This document shows, piece by piece, positions 32,798 through 42,699 of a DNA stretch of 64,000 bases (the stretch's first letter is position 1; each line of letters starts with the position of its first letter). This stretch comes from Tenebrio molitor. Its lineage: Eukaryota > Arthropoda > Insecta > Coleoptera > Tenebrionidae. Where the stretch lies: contig NC_091048.1 of the NCBI RefSeq assembly GCF_963966145.1, positions 17,050,001 to 17,114,000 of the forward strand, in the 5' to 3' direction. The notes under the pieces are model-generated. The model was not told the DNA's origin, did no database searches, and worked only from the letters and a program-made list of their open reading frames with translations. A program made the position numbers and the translations under genes.

Positions 32798-33563
32798 TAG
32801 TTCATTTTTTAATGCTGTAGAAAAAGTCAGGCAACCCAATATACAGTCATCAAGGCTGCCTAGATACCTTAAATTCATTTATAATTGATATGGATCCACG
32901 ATGCCGCTAAAAATTCTGTTTGTCAAAATCTCCGTCAGTCTGACAAGGTTTTGACATTCGATAAAAAAATTTAATTGAAATGAGAAAACGTGTTTAATAA
33001 TGTGTTTAATCTAGAATTCATGAATAAAAAAGCAGTAAGTTAGTAAATAGAAACAATAAATAACGATAACTCAGACATATTATGGATTTAAAAAATCAAC
33101 TCTCATCTTCGAATTCTTCCGGTTAATCCGAATCGTCATCAGACTCTCCAAGGTGTATAATCAGTGGTTCCACGGTCACCTCAATACGCACATTCAATTC
33201 CCACATCTGCTCTTCTTTAGTTTAACCGTATCCCCAACCTTAAGTTCCGCATGTTCATCATAGACATGTTTGTAAATGTTCAAAATCATGTTTTTTCGAA
33301 TACGAATAAGGGCGACTTACTTTTTCGTTGAACATAATTTGTTCTGTGCAGCCCATCGATAATTAAGTATAAAAACCCTTGACCAAACTAGCCTTTAAAT
33401 TAATACCTAATTGACAGTGACACGATTTGACATTAATGCATTTATTGTGGCATATGGCATCATGGATTGAAGTAATTTACAAAATTGAAATAGGAATCTA
33501 GTGAACTATTGAAAGTGTATATTTGGCTGCCTGACTTTTTCTACAGCATTAAAAAATGAACTA
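32798..33563. mobile_element. 766-bp TIR element nested in the composite
   Basis: The ends TAGTTCATTTTTTAATGCTG (left) and the exact inverse (right) extend to about 38 bp (GTAGAAAAAGTCAGGCA). TA lies on both sides. Its length and TAGTYCATTTTTT start recall the element at 27265-28033. The minus strand holds a degraded coding stretch (33117-33358). Confidence 0.8.
33117..33358 (-). pseudogene. Degraded coding stretch, faint ribosomal S17-like pattern
   Basis: Read on the minus strand in shifting frames: MGCTEQIMFNEK, then VALIRIRKNMILNIYKHVYD, then EHAELKVGDTVKLKKSR, then QMWELNVRIEVTVEPL and a stop at about 33125. The order G...M..K...IRI....Y.....DE....GDTV.L resembles the S17 OB-fold ribosomal protein family, possibly the mitochondrial form. 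This is pattern recognition only, with no alignment run. A second MMP-start frame lies just upstream in the same element (about 33464-33410). At least two frameshifts and one stop make it non-functional as read. It could instead be a transposase tail. Confidence 0.25.
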
Positions 33564-33580
33564 TAGTAGGGCTGTAATCG

Positions 33581-34685
33581 TATATTTCAAACCAAGGTAA
33601 GAAAGTGGTTTCTTGCAGACCGCAGACAAAGATTATAAACCGAGTCGTAGACGAGGTTTGTAAGTGCCTAAGGTCTGCAAGGACACTTTCTTAACAAGGT
33701 TTGAATACAATTTTTTTCCCTACCGGCACAACTTTGTTGAAAAAAGTAAAAAAAAAACGTTATATTCGTGATTAAAACGAAAATTTTGAGAATTGAATAG
33801 TAGCCTGTGTTATTTGTTTAATTATAACTTGTCATCGCATTTGAAGATTTGAGGTTTGTTCGAAAATTTGATATAAACAGGGTAAAGTAATCTACCTACC
33901 TAGCTTATCTGTTTATTTTCCAGATTATATGATTGACCTACCAACTTACTTCATTGAATTGGCTTTCATTTATCAATAACTTATTTCACTTTTGACACTT
34001 TTGACATTTGTATTTTGGTACAGTTTTACCATAAACATTTCATGATTAACTTTCTTACCTTAGCGAGAAAGTTGAATTTTCTCACCTCAAATGAGGTATC
34101 CACAGCCTACATTTCTAACCGGTAGGGAGAAATAGTATATTTCAAACCAAGGTAAGAAAGTGGTTTCTTGCAGACCGCAGGCAAAGATTATAAACCGAGT
34201 CGTAGACGAGGTTTGTAAGTGCCTAAGGTCTGCAAGGACACTTTCTTAACAAGGTTTGAATACAATTTTTTTCCCTACCGGCACAACTTTGTTGAAAAAA
34301 GTCAAAAAAGATGGTTATATTCGTGATTAAAACGAAAATTTTGAGAATTGAATAGTAGGCTGTGTTATTTGTTTAATTAACTTGTCATCGCATTTGAAGA
34401 TTTGAGGTTTGTTCGAAAATTTGATATAAACAGGGTAAAGTAATCTACCTACCTAGCTTATCTGTTTATTTTCCAGATTATATGATTGACCTACCAACTT
34501 ACTTCATTGAATTGGTTTTCATTTATCAATAACTTATTTCACTTTTGACACTTTTGACATTTGTATTTTGGTACAGTTTTACCATAAACATTTCATGATT
34601 AACTTTCTTACCTTAGCGAGAAAGTTGAATTTTCTCACCTCAAATGAGGTATCCACAGCCTACATTTCTAACCGGTAGGGAGAAA
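33581..34685. repeat. 555-bp tandem duplication
   Basis: Unit 1 (33581-34135) and unit 2 (34136 to about 34685) are near-identical, with single-base differences and a 4-6-nt deletion in unit 2. Each unit has a hairpin whose stem is CTTGCAGACC/GGTCTGCAAG, and its two ends are inverted (CCAAGGTAAGAAAGT near the start, ACTTTCTTACCTTAG near the end). Each unit therefore looks like a fold-back element repeated head to tail. Confidence 0.85.
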
Positions 34686-34955
34686 AAGTTTTTGCCGCCC
34701 TTGTTTATGCCGTTACTACAGTAATAACAATAACTGGCTTATTCCACCTGATTTTTGTGTCGTTATTTTAAAATTGAATCTACCTAAAAAATTGTTCGAC
34801 TAAGAACTGTCAAAGAAATGTCAACTCTATCCTACCCACAAAATTTTTCGTACATAGTTGCCATACTTATCCACAATCATTTTGAATCACCCAATACATA
34901 TTTACATGATGTATTAAAAATGGCACATAATACAAAGTGTCTATAAAAGAACATA

Positions 34956-36538
34956 CACTCGCGAGCAAAGAAATCGACCCACTTCACACTTTTGAATTTG
35001 AATGCATTTTTTTTAGTCGGTAGGAATCAGATTTAAACAAATAATATGTCGTTTGAAAGACCGTTTATTAACGTTTTAAATGATCTTAAATTTTCTCAGA
35101 TTCCTTTTGTTTTCTCAAGTGTAGAGCCTTAAAACAGAAGTTATCGCTATTTGTTGGGTAGCGGACATGTGCATGCCCTAACTTCTACGGCAATAAAATT
35201 AAGTCTCTGCAGGAAATGTTTATTACTTTTGTTGACATTTGACATCAGCAGCCCCATTAGCCACATTATCCGTGAATATAATGGATACCACACCTGAGGT
35301 AGCTGCCCAAGTCGTTGCTTGCATACAACTTGGGCATAGTCAGCGATTTGTTGCCGAATAACTGAATCTGAGCCGATCAACGGTTCGACGGGTGTACCAG
35401 CGATTTCAAGACTATGGTTCCTTCAATCGGAGACCAGGAACAGGTAGACGTCGGTATACATCGGAGAGAGATGACCGCTTCATTGTATCAACATCGTTGA
35501 GGAACCGTCGACTGAATGCTATTCAAATTCAACGACAGCTCGGTGATGTCCGAGGGGTGGCTGTTAGTGAGTGGACAGTGAGGCAAAGATTGCAGGAGAC
35601 GAATCTGACACCTCGCAGACCTGCAACTGGTCCAAAACTAACTGCAGCTCATCGACAAGCACGGCTTCGTTTCGCACGCGAGCATCTGAATTGGATCTTA
35701 GACCATTGGATGTCTCTTCTGTTCTCCGATGAGACCAGGATATGTCTCAACGGCAACGATGGAAGAGGACGAGTGTACCGGCGACCCAGAGAACGATTTG
35801 CCCAGTGCTGCATCGATGAACGTGTCAGTTATGGCGGTGGTTCCTGTATGATCTGGGGTGGATATCTGTAGAAGGGCGAACTGAACCTGTATTCATCGTT
35901 GGGGCAGCCCATGGTCGCAATAGAAGGAGTTTGACAGCTGCAAGGTATGTCGGAGAGATTTTGGCAGACCATGTGATGCCCTATGCTGGGTTTGTGGGCG
36001 ACTAATTCATGTTAATGCATGACAATGCAAAGCCACACACTGCGAGAATCACCACAGAGTACCTTGCGGAAGTGGGACTTCGAGTGGCCAGCATGTAGCC
36101 CCGACCTAAACCCCATCGAACATCTGTGGGACGAGCTCAAAAGAAGAGTTCGGGCCAGAGTTCCTGTTGCTACGTCCATTCCAGAACTGATGATGGTTGC
36201 AGTGGAAGAAGAGTGGCATAACATTCCACAAGAAAGAATAGTAAATTTGATTAGGTCAATGCCCAATCGCATGCAAGGCAAGCTGTTGTTAAATCGGGGG
36301 GAGGTAATACGCGGTACTAAAATTAAAGAATTGTTGCTATAGACTTGTTTAATTTCATTTTAAAGCGCTATACTTGAGAAGACATAACCAATTATCAGAG
36401 AATATAGGCTCATTGAAAACGTTAAGAAACAGTCTTTCAAACGACATATGATTTGTTTCAATCTGATTCCTGTCCACTGAAAAAAAAATGCATTCAAATT
36501 TGTATGTGTGGGTGGGTCGATTTCTTTGCTCGCAAGTG
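34956..36538 (+). mobile_element. Tc1-like transposon (1.58 kb)
   Basis: TIRs begin CACTCGCGAGCAAAGAAATC at the left; the right end is the inverse with one change (CACTTGCGAGC). They extend about 60 bp with an insertion on the right. TA lies at 34954-34955 and 36539-36540. The insertion lies inside the left TIR of the surrounding mariner-like element. It holds a Tc1 transposase gene with several lesions. Confidence 0.9.
35281..36342 (+). pseudogene. Tc1-type DD34E transposase, disabled
   Basis: ATG at 35281 begins MDTTPEVAAQVVACIQLGHS, the first DNA-binding helix-turn-helix. It is followed by the second (RRLNAIQIQRQLGDV), the GRPR-like SFNRRPGTGRRR, the catalytic D in LLFSDETRI, MIWGG, the second D in MHDNAKPHTAR and the E in SPDLNPIEHLWDELKRR, close to the usual 340 aa. 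Lesions: an in-frame TAA at 35359-35361, a frameshift near 35865, a stop near 36003 and a further frame change near 36060-36100. All three catalytic residues remain, so decay is recent compared with the other transposases here. Confidence 0.92.
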
Positions 36539-36760
36539 TATATCAAGAGACCTGTGGAATTGTGCGGCTCTATATTTTTTTTGGCAGAACTATGTCGAAT
36601 AGTTGAAGCTGGCAAATTAGATGTCAAATGACAAATGTCAAATTATTAATAATTAAATCTTAGCGTCGGTTTGTGAGTTCGGCGTCTTAGTTGTTTTGCT
36701 TGTGATTTTCTTCAACAGTCTTTATCAAGAGTAAAACGTTTTTCCGCATAAGTGGGAACT

Positions 36761-37545
36761 ATGAATACCAAAAACAAGTTAGGACGTAGCGAAGGTAAGA
36801 CATTTATTTTCGTATGTTTCCAGTAAGTAATAAGCAATCTTTTTAGTAAAAGGCAATGGTTTTATCGTTAGAGCAAAATATCTTCATTACCGAAATGGTA
36901 CCCTGCAGAATGGAAAGTGGATTTATTCTATAGACGCTCGCAAGGAAGAATTTTTCGCAAATTTTCCAAATGACAACATCGTGGAAGCAAATTAATTCCA
37001 CACATTAGAAGGATTGTGGATAGATTTGTGGCAACTGTTGAAAAAGATAAAAGTGTAGGAAGAGCGCCAGTGAATGAAGAAATTGTTGAAGATTTACTCC
37101 AACGAATGGAACAAAGTTCAAAAAAAACCCTCAGGAAGTTATTACTTCAGGCTGATGTACCACTCTCTACTTGTCAGAAAATTGTTAGAAAAAACCTGAA
37201 CTTCTATTCACACAAAATAACAACACTTCAAGAACTTCGACCAGGTGATTCTGAAGGGCGCTTAGGATACTGCAATTGGTTTTTGAACAATTTGAATGAT
37301 GGCAGGTTCCTAATAATGAATTTGAATTAAACCATTTAATTTTTTAACTTTGCTTGCAATTTATTAGGCGTCAGTATTTTTTCTTGGACGAAGCACAAAA
37401 CTATAGAATATGGAGTTCAGAAAATCCACATGCATTTGTAGAAACCCGATTGCATCCTACAAAGGTTGGAGTGTGGATTGCTGCTTCATGAAGGCGTTTA
37501 ATTACTTTTATTGTAAAAATAAAAGAACCTGTCATTAATGGAGTT
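36761..37545 (+). pseudogene. Mariner-like transposase remnant
   Basis: Plus strand: an N-terminal start at 36761 (MNTKNKLGR), then RAKYLHYRNG (about 36870) and a helix-turn-helix region at 37016-37330 (DRFVATVEKDKSVGRAPVNE, RKLLLQADVPLSTCQKIV, GYCNWFLNNLND). A catalytic-domain piece follows at about 37376-37490 (FFLDEAQNYRIWSSENPHAF, HPTKVGVWIAAS, stop). The layout GRP-like, CxWFLNN, DEA, W..ENPH, P.KV.VW is typical of insect mariner-group transposases. Frameshifts, an internal deletion after DEA and a missing C-terminus make it inactive. Confidence 0.85.
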
Positions 37546-37664
37546 ACATAACCTATGTTTTTTTTTTATTTGGTAACACAATATGCTACAAAGCGGCAAA
37601 AATCAAATGTATTCGAGTTCCACAGGACTCTTGATATATGTTCTTTTATAGACACTCTGTATTA

Positions 37665-37724
37665 TGTGAATTTGGAACAGCTATATCTAAAAGATATGCT
37701 TGCTTTTGTTGTTTATTTAAAAAA
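37665..37724 (+). repeat. 60-bp fragment of the R2/R4-like retroelement
   Basis: This is nearly identical to 11781-11839, part of the endonuclease region of the RT element, in the same orientation relative to the plus strand. It lies directly against the right TA of the mariner-like element, so that element probably inserted into another retroelement copy. Confidence 0.75.
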
Positions 37725-37741
37725 ATTAAATCAAAATCATT

Positions 37742-37862
37742 AATGACGTCATAATTAGGAGATGAAAGCTGTCAACATAAGTAAAGTACTTTTTAAAAAC
37801 AAAGTTGACCGCTTCAAGGATTTTTCTCAGAAATTAATACTTACAGTTTTATTGATGAGCTG
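37742..37862. repeat. Repeat with TGACGTCATAATTAGGAGAT
   Basis: About 120 bp, repeated in inverted orientation at 40607-40733 and in part at 41979-42030. It contains a palindromic TGACGTCA. It is probably the end of a larger dispersed element; the boundaries are not resolved. Confidence 0.6.
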
Positions 37863-37965
37863 ATGAGCGGCAGTAAAGTAAACTAGCTAAATCATTTGAA
37901 ATTCCTACCTGGTTTCTTAACATGTCTTAAATAATTTGTTATGAAGGTTTGAAGAAAAAATAGTA

Positions 37966-38694
37966 CAGTGCATTTTTTTTAACTGTTGCCATAGGGAATT
38001 GCATGGTAAAATTTATACCCCCTGTTAACTTTTGTTCTGATGAAAATATTGAAACCATTTTTGGAACAAAGTTAGAAGATTTTTTAAACTATCGGATAGT
38101 TTACAATTCAATATCCTAAACTGTCGAAAAAGTTGTGAAAAAATTTAAAGCGCGCCGGAATAATAGTACGTCGAGCGGCCGCCAGAATAGCGTCCCTGTC
38201 GGCTCAACCAGCACCTGACCAAATTCCATTACAGTGCGACATTTACAAAATAGTCGAAGAAAAACATTTCGAACAATTCCTTTGATAATTTCTGTTTATT
38301 TGTTGAATTATTTGTGCGTTAACGTTTTTACGTTTTGTTTTTTTTTATAAAGAAATTTAATCATAGCATTCATAGCCACCAGAAGATCTCGCTCTTTATT
38401 TTTTAAATGAAACTGACAAAAATCAAAAGTGGGGATAGGCAGTTGCTGGTTGAGCCGACAAGGACGCTATTCTGGCGGCCGCTCGACGTACTATTATTCC
38501 GGCGTGGTACAAATATTTTTTTCACAACTTTTTCGACAGTTTAGGATATTGAATTGTAATCTATCCGATAGTTTAAAAAATCTTCCAACTTTGTTCCAAA
38601 AATGGTTTGAATATTTTCATCAGAACAAAAGTTAACAGGGGGTATAAGTTTTACCATGCAATTCCCTATGGCAACAGTTTAAAAAAATGCACTG
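37966..38694. mobile_element. Fold-back element with 250-bp TIRs, copy 1
   Basis: The left arm (37966 to about 38210) and right arm (about 38440-38694) are inverted copies of each other, with TA at 37964-37965 and 38695-38696. The arms include GGATATTGAATTGTAA and GTCGAGCGGCCGCCAGAATA. The core (38220-38430) shares short pieces with the core of copy 2. No intact gene. Confidence 0.88.
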
Positions 38695-38696
38695 TA

Positions 38697-38823
38697 TATG
38701 TTATTCGGAGCAAAAATGGTTTTATGTGCTTTGGCTGGTTTGTCTGCCTCACTGCGTTCGGCAGCCAATCTACCAGCCGCAGCACATAAAACCTCATTTT
38801 TGCTCCTCATAACATAATATACT
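38697..38823. repeat. Long near-perfect hairpin
   Basis: Arms of about 55 nt: GGAGCAAAAATGGTTTTATG (38708) and the inverse CATAAAACCTCATTTTTGCT (38787), with a 15-nt loop region. It starts immediately after the fold-back element. It may be a short MITE; it could also fold as RNA. Confidence 0.7.
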
Positions 38824-39143
38824 ATTTTGTATTTTTTTTATATTGTTATCTGTAAAGTTCTTATACAACCAAAAGCAGGTTGTTCAAGTCGAATGAAGTA
38901 TCTAACCTATAAATATATTTCTTTAAGTGCAGTTTTTTTTCGAAAACATTAGTGTACTTCGTCAGCGAGAGATTGGGAGATTATACATTGTATTAAATTA
39001 ATCCAACACTTCAAAATGCACTAGAATAAATTTATTAGAGCATAATTTCAGGGAAAAATGTTACTGCTTGAACGATATATTTCAGATTTCACGTGCCCTA
39101 GGTACTACGTTCTCGCTGGACAAACTTTAGTAGTAATAAGTAA

Positions 39144-39329
39144 GGGGTGTTTTTTTAAATTTGGCGTTGAAGTTGGCGTTGAAGAGTTGATTGTGAATAT
39201 ATATATATATATATATACGGATAACAGATCACGGATCAGCTGTTTAAATCTTACGCTTTTACACAAGTGGTGCGTTCTCAATCGACTCTCCAACGCCAAC
39301 TTCAACGCCAAATTTAAAAAAAACACCCT
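39144..39329. mobile_element. MITE with GGCGTTGAAGTTGGCGTT arms and an (AT)n core
   Basis: About 186 bp. The left arm GTTTTTTTAAATTTGGCGTT, then GAAGTTGGCGTTGA, is inverted at the right (39283-39329). A TA dinucleotide run lies at about 39197-39217. A diverged relative, sharing ACAGATCACGGATCAGCTGT, lies at about 45935-46095. Confidence 0.75.
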
Positions 39330-39601
39330 TTCTTTTAATTTTTGAAAAATTATATTTAAGCAGTTTTTAATTTTAGTATCATATTAATAGTTATTTAAGA
39401 TATAAAAGTAAAAAGTTATCCTTTATTGCACGGACGGGTTTAAAATACGACCGAGGTACGAGGGAGTATTTTAAAAGATGTGAGTGCAACAAAGGAACTT
39501 TTTACACGTACTTATGTCTTACAACATTTTATCTACTATCGTGAGATCATCGCACCGGTTTCAACATAAATTTGCATAAAATAATTATTATTGATTCAAT
39601 A

Positions 39602-40074
39602 CAGGGTGTTTCTGAAATAAGTGCATTAATTTTAACTGGTAATAGAACTCATCAAAAGGAACAACTTTTCTCTCTGCCATTTTGGCGAAAAACGTTGCGT
39701 AATGGCTTAAAAAACTAGGAAAGATTTTCCTAAAACCGTTTATATGTATCTCCAAAACTGAGCTATCTAAAAACGTGAAACAACCAGATTCTTACGAAGT
39801 GGATTTTTTGCTATACGGGTAGATTTATTTGAATTTCGATTTCGGCGTTAAAACACGTTTTCTGGATGAAAATGGATGTTTTTTTCATATTAGCGCTGAT
39901 CTCAATTAGCCATTCCAGTATTTAGTGGCGTAGGGCTATTTTAGTGAAAAATCTTTCCAATTTTTTTTTTGAATTAAACATCGTTTTTCGGCAAAATGGT
40001 ACATAGAAAAGTTGTTCCTTTTGACGAGTTCTATTACCAGTTAAAATTAATGCACCTATTTCAGAAACATCCTG
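39602..40074. mobile_element. TA-flanked MITE, CAGGGTGTTTCTGAAATA ends
   Basis: A 473-bp element with TIRs of about 65 bp: CAGGGTGTTTCTGAAATAAG, then TTAATTTTAACTGGTAATAG, inverted at the right. TA lies at 39600-39601 and 40075-40076. It is non-coding. Confidence 0.85.
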
Positions 40075-40902
40075 TATTTTATGAATAACCAAAGTCGTTT
40101 GAGAACCACGTCGTTTAGCAACCTATTTCTAAATAATGTTTCCAACAAGGAACAAATTGTATTGTTGTATTCTGACAGTTCTGTGGCATAAAAGCGTGCA
40201 CTAAAAGTTTTATGGCAGTAATCCGTCAGTTTACTAACCGTCAACTTTGACAACGATTTTTAGTGCAAAAAGTGCCTACTTTTGACACGATCGCAGATAA
40301 ATTAATTTATTACACTCGTTTCAATGAAAACTTTCAGAGCCTGATACAGAATAAGAAAGAAAATAATCTATTCTTGCCTAAAAATATCGTCGGGTAATCG
40401 ATAACTAATCTAAAAGACCATCAACGATTAAAACGTTATGATATCGCAGAAATGGATGATAATAATAAGAAGCAATGCGTAATGACTATAATAATGAAAC
40501 CAGAAATACATTTGACAATTTAATGGCTAGAAAATCAAAATGATGATAGTATTGCAAAAACATACATCTAGGTACAATGCGTTCGTAAAGTTCCGAATAA
40601 ATTCGATAAAACTATAAGTACTAATTTCTGAGAAAAATCCTCGAATAGGTCAACTTTGTTTTTAAAAAGTGTATACTCTTCAGTACTTAACTTATGTTGA
40701 CAGCTTTTCTCCTAATTATGACGTCCTCAATATTTTTTTTAAATGACAACTCCCACTTTTTTTCTTCTCTTTCTGATAAGTGATAAACCTTCGTAAACGA
40801 TGAGTGAAAAAAATTGGTACAGTCGATGGACAAATAAAACTGCATACAATTTGCATCGTTTAGTTACGGCTGTGTCACATATAGGTTAACGTTGGTGAGA
40901 CA
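40075..40902. other. Non-coding stretch
   Basis: No gene. 40607-40733 is the inverted copy of the repeat at 37742-37862. The frame at 40056-40253 overlaps the preceding MITE and is accidental. Confidence 0.45.
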
Positions 40903-41245
40903 CTGGGTGCCCCAAAATTCGCCGAACGGCTTAGCAGTACGTTAAGTAGTCATTAAAATATTTAAAAGATATAGGGCCAGTTTACAGAAGCGAAATTAAG
41001 TTAATCGCAATCAAATGCGAGATTAACTGAACACGTGATCAGATTGAACCAATCGAAGTTTCGGATTCATGGGTTAATCGCACATTAACATTTAATTCGA
41101 ATTAAATATTTAATTCTCTTTCTATAAACTGGCCCATAGAATGTTTATAATTAAAACAATCTATGGGCCAGTTTCTCATAATTTGCTAACATGAGTAAGT
41201 TGTCAGTGCCCCACTGAGTTGTTCTGTGAATTTTGAGGCACCCAG
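40903..41245. mobile_element. MITE with CTGGGTGCC ends and inner GGGCCAGTTTA palindrome
   Basis: About 343 bp. CTGGGTGCCCCAAAATTC at the left is inverted at the right, with CA/TA flanks. Inside, GGGCCAGTTTA (40976) occurs again inverted (41126) and once more direct (41164), so a second palindromic repeat is nested within. Confidence 0.7.
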
Positions 41246-41266
41246 TATTGAAATATATTTATAGTA

Positions 41267-41640
41267 TCGCGCGTTCAAATGAAATCCTGGGCTGGGAAGG
41301 CGTTGGAAACCGTCAATTGTTGTGATTTTTTAAAGCGTAGATTAATTGGAGCATGTTGACAGCTAACCTAAAATTTAGAGCCCAAAAATCTTTCTTTTTT
41401 TCTTTCTTTGCAATGTTTTACATTAAAAATAGAATAAGGTAACGATTCCTATTCTCGAAGCAAATATCTAAGGGCACCCTTTGCTGAAAACAAACAATTC
41501 AATTATGTCCCGATTAAACATCATAAACAAATGTCATTCCTCATTCGTGTCAAACGGCGGAAAATTCAAACTTTACACTGTTCAAAACAGTTTAATTTTC
41601 CCAACGCCTACTCAGCTCAGGATTTCATTTGAACGCGCGA
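41267..41640. mobile_element. TA-flanked MITE, TCGCGCGTTCAAATG ends
   Basis: A 374-bp element. TCGCGCGTTCAAATGAAATC at the left and its inverse at the right are perfect for 25 bp. TA lies at 41265-41266 and 41641-41642. The frame at 41481-41846 crosses its right boundary and is therefore not a real gene. Confidence 0.85.
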
Positions 41641-41689
41641 TACATACTACAGAGAAACATCAAAGCGACACTGACACTGAAAAATATGA

Positions 41690-41974
41690 AAAATTGCCAA
41701 AATTTGAACAGCATTTTGAATGGGTATCTCGTATTTTTAAATTAAATCTTTTAACACGTAAATCAACCGACAAAAACAACATGAAAGTAAGTAGCGCAAA
41801 TTTTCTAATAAATTATTTAAACAAAACAATTCGGTTGCCATGGTGACCATAGCACTCCCGATCATTGAAAATCTCCCAATTTAACTATAATAAAAAAAAA
41901 AAATAAGCACAAATATAATTTCAAGATCATTTGTTGAAGAAATCATAATGAGTCGTTTTTTGTGCCGGTCAGTG
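41690..41974. mobile_element. Partial TIR element, empty site for the RT insertion
   Basis: An inverted, partial copy of the element at 11324-13986. Its right end (41930-41974, with GAGTCGTTTTTTGTG) matches the left TIR of that element. The internal part (41816-41915) matches 13557-13640. At about 41918-41926 it has one ATTTCAAG site where the other copy has the 2.17-kb retroelement between two TTCAAATT repeats. Confidence 0.8.
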
Positions 41975-42039
41975 TATATTGATGACGTCATAATTAGGAG
42001 ATGAAAACTGTCAACATAAGTAAAGTATTTAAACAAAAA

Positions 42040-42277
42040 TAAAAATAAAATATTTAAAAAATTCTGTCAAAAAATAAATTGACATTTAATTTTTGAGGTA
42101 CAATTTTTTTAACTGCTTTTAGTCTTCTACGTTGTCTAGGTAAAATTTCGGCACATTTTTAAAAGACACCTTGTATATCATATTTTATAAAACGTACACC
42201 AATGCGGTTTTCTTGTTTTAAAGCATATTTCCTAGAGGTTACTTCGCATTGGCGTACGTTTTATAAAATATGATATA
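42040..42277. repeat. Partial MITE family C plus a 99-bp palindrome
   Basis: 42040-42176 is a truncated, opposite-orientation copy of family C. 42177-42275 is a palindrome built from ATATCATATTTTATAAAACG at one end and its inverse at the other. The complete family C element at 42278-42485 follows directly. Confidence 0.7.
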
Positions 42278-42485
42278 CAGGGTGTATTTTAAAAATATGC
42301 CGAAATTTTACCTACGAGGTTGTGGGACAACGTAGAAGACTAAAAGCAGTTAAAAAAAATTTTACCTCAAAAATTAAATGTCAATTTATTTTTTGACATA
42401 GAATTTTTTAAATATTTTTTCCGAGGTCTACATAAAGCCAGTAGCTCGCGGTTAAAGTTTGGCAGGACATTTACCTAACACCCTG
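42278..42485. mobile_element. MITE family C, copy 2
   Basis: A 208-bp TA-flanked element with CAGGGTGT at both ends (inverted). It matches 22092-22300 in inverted orientation. Confidence 0.8.
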
Positions 42486-42519
42486 TATAAGTGATTTTTC
42501 AAAGAGCAATACATGATAT

Positions 42520-42698
42520 CGCCGCCTGAATGTAAGAACACGGTAACTTGTTTTATACAGTTTTAAGAAATTAGCAAAAACATTATTATGTAGGTCTTAG
42601 AAATGATCTGGAAACAATAGATTTAAATGAATTAACTCGATCTTCCTTTGTAGGACTTTATTTTAGTTAAAGTTACCTAGTTCTTACATTCAGGCGAC
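42520..42698. mobile_element. 179-bp element with 5-bp GATAT duplication
   Basis: The inverted ends contain GCCTGAATGTAAGAAC and are bounded by GATAT at 42515-42519 and 42699-42703. This differs from the TA duplications of most elements here. The flanks rejoin into a sequence found inverted at about 43570-43620, which supports insertion into a pre-existing fold-back repeat. Confidence 0.7.
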
Positions 42699-42699
42699 G

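Larger units (their letters stand above)
32314..34894. mobile_element. 2.6-kb TIR composite element with nested insertions
   Basis: TIRs of about 75 bp: GGGTGATTCAAAATGATTGT at the left and its inverse at the right (about 34820-34894), continuing through GGCAACTATGTACGAAAA. TA lies at 32312-32313 and 34895-34896. It contains a GC-richer palindromic stretch (32500-32760, recurring GGGCGTAAT), a second TIR element at 32798-33563 and a 555-bp tandem duplication at 33581-34685. Confidence 0.8.
34933..37659 (+). mobile_element. Mariner-like element split by a Tc1 insertion
   Basis: The left TIR begins CAAAGTGTCTATAAAAGAAC and is interrupted at 34954 by a Tc1-like element. It resumes at 36541 (TATCAAGAGACCTGTGGAA). 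The right TIR (about 37610-37659) is the inverse of the rejoined sequence. TA lies at 34931-34932 and 37660-37661. Without the insertion the element is about 1.14 kb. It carries the transposase remnant at 36761-37545. Confidence 0.85.

Noticed and set aside
41481..41846. A 121-codon plus-strand frame
   Set aside because: It runs across the right boundary of a MITE (41267-41640) into a different TIR element, so it is a chance fusion.
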